Assembly (NCBI GenBank): GCA_026874595.1
Contig: CM049317.1
Coordinates: forward strand, 45,224,401-45,288,400
Reading direction: 5' to 3'
DNA: 64,000 nucleotides
Source: Sipunculus nudus
Lineage: Eukaryota > Annelida > Sipuncula > Golfingiida > Sipunculidae
Positions 37,121 through 48,859 of this stretch are shown in pieces (position 1 is the first letter of the stretch; every line of letters begins with the position of its first letter). The notes below the pieces were generated by a model that had not been told where the DNA came from, did not search any database, and saw nothing but the letters and a program-made list of their open reading frames with translations. The position numbers and the translations under genes are program-made.

Positions 37121-37684
37121 TTCGATAACTAGCCTAATTTTCAAGCTTTTATTTTCAAATTTCAAATTAAAACAAATTTAATACTTATGTTTACATACTG
37201 TGAAAATTAAATCAATGGTGTACTTACAGGAAAAAACATGCCATGGTCAAAGTTGGGCAAAACTTTAGGTACTTATTTTATTTTTATGCTAATAACTTAA
37301 AAAATTTACAAAATTCAGATCTTATTCTGGGTAAACAATTGAATCTTAATTAAACATAGTTATATACTTGGGGAAAATTGACAATTTTCTGGGATACATG
37401 TACATAGGAACTATATAGAGGTATATTTATGGTAAATATGAGGAAAAACAGATAAGTGGTTTTGTTATTAGACAGTCCTGAAGTGTGAAAATAGCTTTTT
37501 AATTAAAAGTTGTGGTTTTCCTTAATTTCTCAAAGGAACAAAGTCAAAAAGACCTAGTTTTTGGCTTGGTAGGTTTTTGTATTCCTAGGTCTTACGGTTT
37601 CAAAACTTGCCACATCTACAGAGGGACGGATGGACAGATTGACTAACAACAGACAATGGATCACGACTATAGCTCAGATGACTT
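37121..37684 (+). repeat. dispersed hairpin-ended repeat, copy C (interrupted)
   Basis: A head-to-tail neighbour of copy B with the same block order. It stops in mid-hairpin at ...AGCTCAGATGACTT (37684); the missing TATAGTCAGCTAAAAATTG resumes at 41931. Confidence 0.8.
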
Positions 37685-37730
37685 CCCTTACGAAAATGAA
37701 AAGTACTCACATATATGTGCCTTATATGTC

Positions 37731-37762
37731 CCTTATAAGGGCCTTATATGTCCCTTATAAGG
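37731..37762. promoter_or_regulatory. two CArG-like palindromes
   Basis: CCTTATAAGG at 37731-37740 and again at 37753-37762. Each matches the SRF/MADS consensus CC(A/T)6GG exactly. They belong to the element's subterminal array, so a host regulatory role is only a possibility. Confidence 0.4.
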
Positions 37763-38014
37763 GACATATATTCCCATATAAATGCTGTGTATGTGAGTTA
37801 TATTTATTTTGCAGCTACATGTTTAGTCAGGCATTGTTATATGTGAGTTATAAGGGAGTTGTATGTTTGTTATTTGCCAGATAAAAAAAAAAAAAAGTTA
37901 TAAGGGAGTTGCGCATGAGGCCATTCTGTATATTTCATTTATATGTGACTTGTATGGGAGATATAAGGGAAGTGCACATGAAGGAGTTCTGTATATGTCA
38001 GTTATATGTCAGTC

Positions 38015-41000
38015 ATAAGTTTATATACTATGAGGCTTACTGTTCTACAAGATAGGACTTACACATTTTCCAAGGGAACACAAATGCTGCAGAAACTTCT
38101 AAGTCTCAGCTCCATTATTGTTCTGAGAAAATGAATTTTAATTGAATAATCAATACTGAAGAAGTATGTTAAAATGGGTATCAAAATAACCAGCTTCCTC
38201 AGAAATTTATGTTTATTAGAAAAATAATACTATAAATAAAGATTTTTTTTCATCTGATTTATACTTTAAGAGGTGTAAACTATAGTAATCATGCATCCAG
38301 AAAAACATCATTTTCTCAAAATACAATACATAAAAATAATTTAACTATATTTCACGTTGTTTATAATAACTGCCATTGATAATTATAAGAAACAGTAATT
38401 CTTTTGGAATGTTGTGTATATACAAGTACTTCAGCATCCAAATGCAATTGATAACTACTTCATAAATACAGAACAAAGGGTACTCAGATGTAGTGTGCCA
38501 CTGACCAATTATGGTCACATAAGCATTAACCTAATATCATATTGGTTTTAGAAACAGCTAGAACAACCACGCTTTCCAGCTGTAAAATATATTGCCAAAA
38601 CTCAACAGCATTGATCAAAGCATATGTACTTAAAAAAAATACGTGTCTGCATTCTTATTGTGACAATAACCAGCATTCTTCAGGTGCACTAATCAGTAAT
38701 TTTCACAAGTATATGTTACACCCCCCCCCCCCCAGCAGACAAGCTTGCTGTACAGGCACTCTCTACAATTGACCTTTGACCTTACTGTACCCTGCCCTGG
38801 AATTGTGCATGGTGATGTCACATGAATGCTGTACAGGCTGTGCACATCAGCAGGACAAAGGCATGCAGATTCAGTTACATCTGAATCAGTGATAACATCC
38901 GGTAATAGTTAAGGAGTACCAATACACACTTTGAGTGACAAGTTCTTTGTCAAGCAGAAGGGGAATGTATCGCTGAAAATGTCTCATTGGTGAGTAATCT
39001 TGCATTACTTCAGTTTATTTTTGCATATTAAACCAGTGATTGCATAAAGATGACTTAACCCATCTTGGTTTGCCCTGCAAAAACACAATCTGTGCGTTTC
39101 AAGATAACATTTTCTAATTGGTGGCCCATTTTACAAAATACAACATTTTTGGACAAAAAGCTGATGCTGTTGCCCCTGTAAAGTGACAATTTGCATGTTC
39201 TATACTACAACAGGAACTGAGCTAAGAACAAATCCTTTTCACTGGTGCTATTTGCAATTGGGTGTGGAAAAATCAAGAGTAAACAGCAGGCCCCAAATTT
39301 ACATATTGATGTAATTTCTGAATGTCCCCAACCTGTGAAGAGATTATGAATCAACCTACATAAAGCTTCATCAGATCAGCATACAAATGTTATGAGTACC
39401 ACATACTACCATTTAATTTGTTGGACCTTGGCTATTGACCATGTTCTTATTTAGCTGAACTCTGGGTCATGAAAAGAAAAAGCTTCTACACATAAAGCCC
39501 TACAAGGTAATGATGTCCTCTTCATTTTCGAAATTGACTTGAATTTTTCTGTCTTGCTAGAGTGCATAAAAGTTATAATATGGTAAAAAATTATTATTTA
39601 TATAATGCTCATAAGTTTTTCTTTCAGCCAAAGTAAACATTAAACACTGTTGATCATTGCTGATTTTACAGCCAGTCTCAATTTGGGTGAATGCTTTTTA
39701 CAAAATTGAAGAGGGGTTTAATGTACTCAACCAAAACATTACAGCTAATCAAATATTTTTTAACTATTGGGGTCTATCACACAAAAGCTCCTAAATTAAG
39801 CTTTAATTTGGTAATATGCCTTTCTACTTGTCATTTCCATATACTGTAAACACCACTTAATTTACAATTTTAAACATAAACACACTATGTTTGATAACAA
39901 TCCATAAGCCATTCATATGTAGAATTTAATCTGAATGTGACATCCGAAGGTCAAGAACACTCTTACATAGGTTATGAGCACTTTAACTTTAATGGGCTTG
40001 GTCCTGTGACTTTTTTTTCATTTGAGGTTTCTTTTGAAATGTTCACTTTCATTACAAAAGGAAAAGGCATAATGATTTGGGAATTTGTTTCACTAAGGAT
40101 CAGATGATTGCATCATATACTATTTTGATTCCCAAAGAGAAATCAAATTCAATTTACAGGGCAATCAAAAGTGGATTTTTTGCCCACCTTGAATAATTTC
40201 TTTTTAAGTAGTAGTGCCATTTCACCTTGAAAGGTCAAGACATCATTTCGAACATTACTGACCACCAAGATATCACTGATGTACTGTTTTAGTTAAATGA
40301 TATGATGTGAGGTCCTGTTTTATGTTTATTTGTCTACTTAAATTTCAAAATAGGCATGGCTCAATGTTCATAATTATTTAATTCCAACAACCTTTGTTTC
40401 TATGATTTGTAATGGTTTCTTTACTTTTCATACAACCAGTATGAAGAAATGGTGCTGAAAGTATAAGGAAAACCTAAATATGTCCAGCCCTTGCAAGAAT
40501 TTTTTGGTAAGCATATTCAGTTTATCATATAAAGTAACATTTAAATCTTTAAGCAAATGGGCAATATTATGATTTGTAGGGTTTTTTTTATCTAATAGCT
40601 GGAGCATACAATATTTGAAGTGCAAATTAAGTGTTTAACATTTATGGTGATAGGAATATTCATATGACTGCTTACATGTTAAAATTGTTTCAACTGAGTA
40701 ACCTACTTTCTGAGCCTATGAACATCTTTAGGCCACAATGTCTATCCTGTGACCAGTATATTTGATAATCTTTAATGTTTGTATATACTCTGTATAACTA
40801 GAAAACTCTTCCTGTGTTAGTAATTGATAAGTCCAACTGTATTTTCTTATAATCCTTAATTTTAAACAGGCATATTTCCAGAACACTTAAAACCCCTTTA
40901 TAGAGAGTAGATTTACTTTCAGTGAAATCTTTTCTTTTTTTTTCCTTGTGTTGCCTCCAGAAAATTTAAATGTTAAAAAGCACTACTAAGCATCAATGTC

Positions 41001-41524
41001 AAAAGTTTATCTTTAAACTTATTTGATTAAATAATTTATGTGAGCAGTAATGACTATATGTGTATACTTAGACTGGTAACATTTGTTTTTGCAGGTCAAA
41101 CAGGAGGGGACTGAAAAGGATTTAGTGTGTGGCAAGGGTGTATATTTCCTTTCAGCCTTAATTCCCTAAAATGACAACTATCTCATATCTGACAGAACCA
41201 GGGAGTTTTAAAAATCTTATGAAAATATTATTTTGAGTTAATAAATGTGTAAATAAACATTTATTTTGGATATTTTGTTTTCATACTTTTTTGTTTCATG
41301 TGTTTACATCCATATGACTGAATGAAGTTGATGACCCCCAGTGTGATCGAGGCCAGCTTTAATTTCAAGGAACTGCACAGTGAAGGAAGCTCACCACACA
41401 CACACAGACCTTAATTACTATTGTCTACCATAATTTCTTGTGGAATAAAGAAAAGAGTAAACACCGTTCAAAACAGAACAACAGACATAATTGAGCTAAT
41501 GACAAACAGCACAGAAGGTGCATA
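38015..41524. other. element interior, no gene seen
   Basis: AT-rich interior of the 4.2-kb element. No frame with a recognisable domain; a C-run lies at 38721-38733. Confidence 0.5.
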
Positions 41525-41912
41525 CACTGGACTTATATGTGAGTTATATGTCACTTATAAGGGACATATATGGCACTTATAAGGCACATATATGGCAAAT
41601 ATATGGGAGCTATAAGGCACATATATGGGAGTTATAAGACATATATGGGACATATATGGGAGTTATAGGGGACATATATGGGACATATATGGGAGTTATA
41701 GGGGACCTATATGTGGAAGCCTTATAAGTGACATATAAGGCCCATATATGTTACATATAAGGCTCCTATCCAATTTGCATATCAAATATATATACCAGAC
41801 ATATTTTTGACATATATTGGTGCTATATTATAAGGTTGGACATAAGGGACATATATGGCACATATATGTACCTTATATGTGCCATATAACTTTCACATAT
41901 ATGGCACTTATA
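41525..41912. repeat. right subterminal array of CATATATGG/CTTATAAGG phrases
   Basis: About a dozen short units such as GGGACATATATGGGAGTTAT, with repeated CTTATAAGG. Inverted counterpart of 37.70-38.01 kb. Confidence 0.85.
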
Positions 41913-41929
41913 AAAATTTTTGGTAAGGG

Positions 41930-42828
41930 TTATAGTCAGCTAAAAATTGAATTGACCCCAAGTCCGTTATCAAAGATGACAAAGCAGTGTTTTAAACGTA
42001 TGTCTCAGGAGAGGCATTATACATGGCTATGCCCTGTTTCCCAATCCTAATTGATACATTCAATAAAAATACTGTTTCAAGGAACATTATGGAGAGAACC
42101 AAACTTGAGACAGCAGATGAAGAGTACCCTAGCTTCTGTGCCATGTATGTACATTTGAATGTGATGACATTTTTTATTCCACTGCATTGGACATCTTGAG
42201 GGTGGAAAAAGAAGTGGTTAACTTTACAATACCGGTATTAGAAGGATGCACGGCCTATGTTCCTCAGGCATGTCCATAACTGATAATACCATGTCCTTGT
42301 CCCTGTACTCTCTTCTGGTTACTGATACGCTAAGGCCCCATATATGAAGTAACTTTGAGCAAAGGAAGACCATGCAAATATTTTAAAAATACTAAAAAAG
42401 ATGTAGCTTATCTTATTTAAAAATACTATTTTCTTTCATGAATATGGATTGTAACCACAAGGAATCAAGAAGCTATGTGTTACCGTCAATGCTGCTGCAC
42501 CTCATAACTAAATCATACTGGTCTTCTCTAGCATTCCCCTGCAGTGATCTGACATTCTGGCAACATTAGAATCTGAAATGGGAGAGACAACTAAGTAATC
42601 AAGTAAAGATTATAACTCAAATTATATTAAAAGTCAGAGGAACTACTTTCAACAATTTGATTATTATTTTATTGTTTTGATTATAATAATAATTCATCCT
42701 GAAGCTTTATTAGAGGTGAAAAAAGGTAACATTTTATATTTATGTTTATATATGGTTATAGATATAAAGTTGCGGATCCAGTTATTCAAAATCAGGGGGT
42801 GAGGGGGCGTTTTGTTTAATATATACAC

Positions 42829-42830
<2 letters not shown>
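41930..42830. other. no recognisable gene
   Basis: It begins with the resumed end of repeat copy C and is then AT-rich non-coding sequence. Confidence 0.45.
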
Positions 42831-42867
<37 letters not shown>

Positions 42868-42925
42868 TGTATATACATATATATATATATATACATATGT
42901 AAAAGTATATGTATATATATATATT
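42831..42925. repeat. (TA)n-rich microsatellite cluster
   Basis: Several TA runs separated by short GT/CA interruptions. Confidence 0.9.
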
Positions 42926-43149
42926 TTAAGGCTATGAAAATTATAAATATTTGTTTTTATTAAAGGTCTGATTCTGCACTTAGGCAACCATTAAAAAACG
43001 AGAAGCTTATTCCCAATCATGGACAGGATTATACAAACTGAAGCATACTATTATAAGATGAAAACACTATATTACAGGTATATTTAAAAAGATTTGTTTG
43101 CATTACAGCCCTGTAGCTAGATGTTATGATACTGGCAAAGAGCAGACTG

Positions 43150-43235
43150 TTCACTGAATTCAACCAAACTTGACTGAAAATTGACTAAAATTAACTAAAA
43201 CTGACTGAAATTGACCGAAAGTGATCATTGACCTT
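43150..43235. repeat. short GACTGAAATT-type tandem repeat
   Basis: CTTGACTGAAAATTGACTAAAATTAACTAAAACTGACTGAAATTGACCGAAA pattern, a ~10-bp degenerate unit; shown here only as GACTGAAAATT / GACTAAAATT / AACTAAAACT / GACTGAAATT. Confidence 0.7.
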
Positions 43236-43587
43236 AATTTCATCAAATGCACAGTTGCATAGTTTATCACTACTAATTTTGATTTGTTCTGACGAATATT
43301 GATACGTACAAGTATCAATATTCTTCAAAAGACCAATTTATGAGAGCATAAAATTCAGGCGAGAAACAGAAAGGGTAGGGGTTTATAGATTTTCTTTCAC
43401 AGAGACTATTTTAAAAAATCAATCATTTTTATTCTTATGTTTCTTCAGACAGATAATGTCAATTTTATTTTAAATTTAATATTGTAAAATAAATTATAAG
43501 TGTTTGTGGAGTCTATAAATGTGTTCAGATAATGGCTAAATGTCCAATGTATAGATTATTTGCATTTGACAGGTTTCTCTCAAATTA

Positions 43588-43618
43588 ATATATATGTGTG
43601 TGTGTGTGTGTGTGTGTT
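43588..43618. repeat. (TG)n microsatellite
   Basis: TATATATG followed by about 11 TG units. Confidence 0.92.
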
Positions 43619-44145
43619 AAGAGAAGTCAGCATGAAATGAAAATCATAAATCAAAAGGAATATTATCATTTTTAACAAATGGTATGTCTGTGTGCACAAA
43701 TATATTTAAAATAAATGGCCATGCAGTACATGTTGCAAACTGCATGTTACACTGTTGGATTTCATAACCAAACTAATATGTTGGAGAGGAAATATTAAAT
43801 ATAATGAGTCTAATGGTACATTTGGTTATTTGGCAGAAAGACAGTTAGTATTAAGTTAAGAGTCCTTTTTTATTTAAAAAAAAAATAAATATTGAAGTAT
43901 TATAGTAAAATATCATAAGTTGACAGCATATTGCTGTTCAGATTAAATGCCTAGCATATATAAAAGCAGGTGTAACAGACTGCTTAAAACACATGAGCAG
44001 CAGTACATGACTTTGGGTGGTTTCTATGTTTATCCTGACCTCAGCAGGGAATCATGATTATCACCAGATATATCTTAGTTCTATAAATGCTAAAAAATAG
44101 AAAAAAGAAATGTTTATTTTGCATTTTCTAAAATTTTACAAAATG

Positions 44146-44178
44146 CGCTGAGTGCTGTGACCAATTGGTCCCTTGTTT
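44146..44178 (-). repeat. dispersed repeat end (inverted third copy)
   Basis: GAGTGCTGTGACCAATTGGT followed by CCCTTGTTTTT, the reverse complement of the phrase at 34282 and 35471. Confidence 0.65.
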
Positions 44179-44499
44179 TTAATCAATTTTTCAGGGTTTG
44201 CAGGTTTTACCCACTACTCAGGGTTGGCACAATCTTCCTGGAGGGAAGGGAAGGGATGGAAAGAAATATTTTCTTTCGGAAGGGAAGAAATACTTTCTTC
44301 CCACAATTTCTTCCCAGGGAAGAAATAGATTCACAACATACCTGTATTTCACGTTGTTCAAATGTCTTGTTATATCAGTGCAAATCAGAATGATTGATTT
44401 CACACCCTTTGGTAAATAAAGCACATGCAAACAAACCATGTGGATGTGACTGGTGTGTCATTTTATTATGGGGCTGGATGATGTAGTCTTCAGCTGAGT

Positions 44500-44822
44500 A
44501 ATCAAGATGAATTCAACTTGAGTCCACTCAGTCCATTGGTGTTGTTGTTGCTGAAGGCTTGTCTTGAGCTGTGTGATTAGGATGAACTCAAAATGAGTAC
44601 ATACCCTTCAGGGGTGGAGGTCGGCTTGTACAGTTGAGCTGGTTTTTAGTTAAGTAATAAGGATGAACTCAACTTTAGTTCATAACCTTCAGGGGTGGAG
44701 GTCGGCTTGTACAGTTGAGCTGGTTTTTAGTTAAGTAATTTGGATGAACTCAACATTAGTTTATACCCTTCAGGGATGGAGGTCGGCTTGTACAGTTGAG
44801 CTGGTCTTTAGCTTAGTAACTG
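44500..44822. repeat. 81-bp minisatellite
   Basis: GGATGAACTCAA recurs at 44580, 44661 and 44742 (81 bp). Each unit contains CTTCAGGGGTGGAGGTCGGC and TTGTACAGTTGAGCTGG. A decayed unit precedes at about 44500. Confidence 0.9.
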
Positions 44823-44895
44823 GCAGTCCAGCCATGTCTTCTGGTAGCTCACCTACTCCATCCAACTTATCAAGGTCATCAACTCGACACAGGCC

Positions 44896-45260
44896 TACCA
44901 GCTTCTGTGTCTCAGGGGTAGAGTTCAGGACTCAAAGCCAGGAGATCATGAGTTTGAATCTAAGCCAGGCGGTGAGATTTTATCACGGTTGGCTCCCACC
45001 CAGGGTTAGCGCTGTGAAAGCTAAATGGGGAGACTTTGCCTAACAGTCATGTTTCACTGAAAAATGAGTGCACCTTTCGGGGGTTCCTTGGTGTTGTGAC
45101 CAAGCAATGGGGATTACAAACACCAAGGACCCGCAGGAGTGTTACACCGAGCCCTGTTGACACCAGGATAACTGGGTATAAGCCCCTGTCATGTAGTCCA
45201 GAATAGAACTCTGCAGATGTACTTAGTATAATAGTTAAGCAAGCATAAGGTTACCTCCAC
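44896..45260 (+). mobile_element. tRNA-derived SINE, copy 2
   Basis: Same family as 17484-17866. The A box is degenerate (TGTCTCAGGGGTAG) and the B box is changed to GTTTGAATC. The body matches through 'CTGTTGACACCAGGATAA', 'GTATAAGCCCC', 'GAACTCTGCAGATGTAC' and 'TTACCTCCAC'. No clear target duplication. It is older or more decayed than copy 1. Confidence 0.9.
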
Positions 45261-45932
45261 TAAATAAAAAATGTAAAATAAAACTCCACTGGACAGCAGC
45301 AGCGAGTTATAGATTTGTTGGCAAAGCGTAACCATGAGTACATCACAGCTGCCATACAGCCTTCAGACAAAGTCTGCACCATATCCAGCTTTCTACTTCT
45401 CAGCTATGTCTTTGCCTGCTGTATCCTGGTAAATGGGAATAAAGAATGGGAGCCCTACTCTACCTGCAGGGTTTGCAGAGTTAGTATTGAACCTCCACAC
45501 AGCATATGCATCCTCCGTATCCATAAAATGGGCTGTCTCAACCATGGGTGTGGTTCAGTCAAAACTTCGAAAAGGTTCATTGTGGAACATACAAACAAGC
45601 TTGTATCTACTTACAGGATGCTGCGTAGAAACCATGTTTTGGACTATTGGATTCACTGTGTTCTATGAAATATAAGTCTAATCTATCTGAGTGTGTAAAT
45701 ATTGAACAACAATGTGTGCTTAATGAACAACTGATATATATTATTCAGTGGTTCTCTGTATATGCTTATTTACTATGTTATATATTATTAATAAAAGGTT
45801 GTGGGAACCTGTGGGAAAAAGAGTTTCTTCCCTGACTTCTTCTTCCCAGAAATTTCCTTTTCTTCCCTGAGAAGGGGAAAATACCTATCTTCCCAACAGG
45901 TTTGCCAACCCTGTACTTAGTACAACGGTAAA

Positions 45933-45953
45933 AACCTGGGTTTAACCCAGGTT
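45933..45953. other. 21-nt near-perfect palindrome
   Basis: AACCTGGGTT, a single T, then AACCCAGGTT: 10-bp arms with a 1-nt centre. It lies 20 bp outside the hAT-like element end; function unknown. Confidence 0.8.
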
Positions 45954-46439
45954 GGGGAAAAATAAGTTTTACCGGGGTTTTACCAAAGTTTTCATAAAAA
46001 ATTTCATCAAAGTTTAAATAAAATGCTCTTATTTTTTCATACTCTATGAAAATTGACACAGGTAACATGTAAACAGGTAAACAACCAATTCATTTAATGT
46101 TTTTATCATGGTCATTTTCGGTCAATTTTACTCCATTTCAGTGAATAGTCTGTCCCAGCCAAGGACAGACTATTCTGTTCTACCTAGCCCTAGCACCTGT
46201 GCTCTCTTACTACGCTAAGCTGTGCAAGAGCCCTAGAAGTTGTCATCTTAGATGATTGAGGAAACTGGTGACATTCCACATGACAATTAAATTCTGATAT
46301 TTCGTCTAAAAATGTCATATTCGTTAGGAAATAAAGATATTCTAATCAAATACGCATATAACATACCATTTAGACAGTGTTTGTCCACTTCAAATGTTGA
46401 TTAGAAGAATATGTATTATCCTATATAAACGGTGATACA

Positions 46440-47350
46440 CAGGGAACGATGTATGCTCTGGGTTTTCCCCCAGCCACAGCTGGCCGGCAGCCGCCTGTGT
46501 AACCAGTGGTAACGGGCCGTGTTGGCTCAGCGAGCAAAGGTCAGGCAGTTCATTGTTTCAGATTCTGAGACAGTTTCAAGCGCAAGGGTTGCAAAGTTTT
46601 AAAAGTGAGTCTTGTTTACATACTTAAACATAATATTTATCTGAATTTCTTGGTCATTCGAATAAAGTACTATATCTCCCTCAGATTACTTACGATTTTA
46701 CTTACGATTTTTTTCCGACAAGGGTTTGAAGTTCTCCAGTTTACTCTGAAGCTTTTTATGCGGTATCCAGAGTCCTGGATACCGCCTCATTTAATGCAGT
46801 TATGTTCTACCCTGCACTTCTATGGATATGGTCTTTGACTATGTCCGGGTTGGCTGTAATTGCCCTAAACCTTTGTGGTGGAATCAACAACTAGGATTTT
46901 CCTTTCATGCGAAATTGTTTATGCAGACAGCTAGCAGCGCGAATTGGAATATTGTGTCTTTGGACGAGGCAATCTAAACCAAAGACATACATTCATAAAA
47001 CTTGACCTGAGCGATAATAAAAGATCGAAGAAACTTTCTTATCATATGGTCATTATTACTCAATTTGAAGAGAATATTTTTATGGGTTTTCGCATACCTA
47101 AGAAAACAGTGATGTGCCTGAAGACATTAGCTGGTTACATTGGCCTAGATGTGCCTATTGTCATACTATATACTTACCGAAGGAGCTAACGACCACGCCC
47201 TGCCTGCCCGCAGATTCATATTTCCCGCCAGCACAAAGTAAATGCCGAAATCGTAACCTCCTATCATATCCAAATATTTTCTTTTAAACTTGGACGATAG
47301 GTGCTTTGAAACTTTTTACCCGCCAAATTCACAAGTTTGTTACGCCTGTA
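46440..47350. other. relatively GC/CpG-rich segment with splice-donor-like sites
   Basis: The composition changes from its AT-rich surroundings, with CpG and GCC/GGC clusters at 46470-46550 and 47185-47240. On the minus strand CCTTCG/GTAAGTAT (about 47163-47177) is a strong 5' splice-site match preceded by GC-rich sequence that could be a first exon. Small plus-strand frames at 46605 and 46944 show no known domain. It may be a promoter and first exon of a host gene; not proven. Confidence 0.3.
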
Positions 47351-48610
47351 GACATGGGTAGGAAAATATATATGAAAAAGTGTCAGGTTCATTTTATTTA
47401 TCGTCTATTTATAAGCCACCTTCCCCAGATGGAACCACTCTCCACATCATGAATAATGACTTAGAATGGCACACACACACACATCTCGTTGTCCATGCAA
47501 TCACATAAATTATAGCAACAGGTTATAAGTAAAAAGCCATATGTATTGTATTTAATAAAGTCCCCCCCCCCTTATAAATAGGCCTATGTCTGATCTATAT
47601 GAACTTTTTTTTATAAGAGCAAAATATGGATGTCATATAAAAGCGGAAATGTGCCATATACGAAACAATAAAAAAAGATTATCTTCATTTTGAGAGGAGG
47701 CTAGCAACACACAGTGAAACATAGGCCTTCATCAAACATTGGCTATGTATTACGCCCACAATTAAGGAAAATTATGTTCAAATATACATCACTGAGTGCT
47801 GGTATAGACCATAAAGTTATATAAATAAAGTGTCAACTTATCTTAAAGTTAGGGTTGGGGAATTGAATCAGGTATAATGTTTTAAAAATAAGATATATCA
47901 TGTTTCCAGTTTAGGTTTAATTAATTCTAATCCAGATTTATCTTTATAATGTATAAATCATTAAAATTTTCTTAAAAATAAATGACATTTTCAGACTAAA
48001 TTTAATAAAATTATACTATTAATACTGTCATGAAGCACTACAGCAATTTTTAACAAACATTTAATTTTTCAACAAGGACAATGACACACGAACATGACAT
48101 AAGACATAAAGATACCCTTGTTACAAATAAAACCAGAACTAAAAATAAGACAGCAGACAACTAACTGAAAAACATTATATGACAACAAAAGTCATAAATG
48201 AACTGACCAATTCATTATTGACAAAATTTCACTCATAGTCACCAAGGATTGATTTGCTACAAAATTTTATTAATACATATAAAGACAAATGTCTTCATAT
48301 AAACTGTTATATCTGTAACAAACACAAAAAAAACCCTTAAAATAGATTACAAACTGTTATTTCAGTAACTCAGGTGGATAATCTTCCCAGTTTCTCACTA
48401 ATTTTCCTCATTAAATCATATAATCTCATATTTTGTGAAATGTATAACACATAACCTGCATATTATGTATTATGTATGTATATTTCTATATGTGTCACAG
48501 GTTGCTTTTGTGTCAGCAGATAAAAATCCTTAACAACAGTCCCCAGACACAATTAAAACAAAAAATGATGTTGAATAATTGTTTATGGATACATTACTTT
48601 TATGTCAAAT
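47351..48610. other. no recognisable gene
   Basis: AT-rich non-coding sequence with a CA run near 47471 and a C-run near 47563. Confidence 0.45.
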
Positions 48611-48616
<6 letters not shown>

Positions 48617-48657
<41 letters not shown>

Positions 48658-48703
48658 GGTAAACTGAACTATGGAACCAACATTATAACCATAGTTATTA
48701 ATA

Positions 48704-48740
<37 letters not shown>
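48617..48740. repeat. (TC)n and (TA)n microsatellites
   Basis: (TC) run at about 48617-48654 and (TA) run at about 48706-48740. Confidence 0.95.
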
Positions 48741-48742
<2 letters not shown>

Positions 48743-48859
48743 TTTGTGTGATTTGTACAATAGATTAAATGACATCCATTGGGGAATTTTTTTTTAAATT
48801 GCATGTAAAATTATAAAAAATAGGAATTTTACATATAACATGCATATTACAAAAATCAT

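Larger units (their letters stand above)
37685..41929. mobile_element. 4.2-kb inverted-repeat element with CTTATAAGG subterminal arrays
   Basis: The ends read CCCTTACGAAAA on the left and, inverted, CCCTTACCAAAA on the right. Both are followed by arrays of ATATAAGG, CTTATAAG and CATATATGG phrases in opposite orientation (37.70-38.01 and 41.53-41.91 kb). It splits the hairpin of repeat copy C between GACTT and TTATAGTCAGC, compared with the uninterrupted GACTTATAGTCAGC at 37096-37109, giving a TT duplication or a damaged TTAT duplication. CCC-starting ends and TTAA-like targets suggest piggyBac, but this is weak. No transposase was seen, so it is non-autonomous. Confidence 0.7.
44219..45913. 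mobile_element. ~1.7-kb inverted-repeat element with hAT-like ends
   Basis: CAGGGTTGGCACAA at 44219 is matched by the inverse of TTTGCCAACCCTG ending at 45913. Both ends are followed by GGGAAGAAA-rich sequence in opposite orientation. CAGGG-type ends are common in hAT elements, but no 8-bp target duplication is visible (CCACTACT against TACTTAGT). The interior holds an 81-bp minisatellite and a SINE and no transposase. Confidence 0.5.

Noticed and set aside
42694-42987. Minus-strand frame rich in Tyr and Ile
   Set aside because: Translation of a (TA)n microsatellite.
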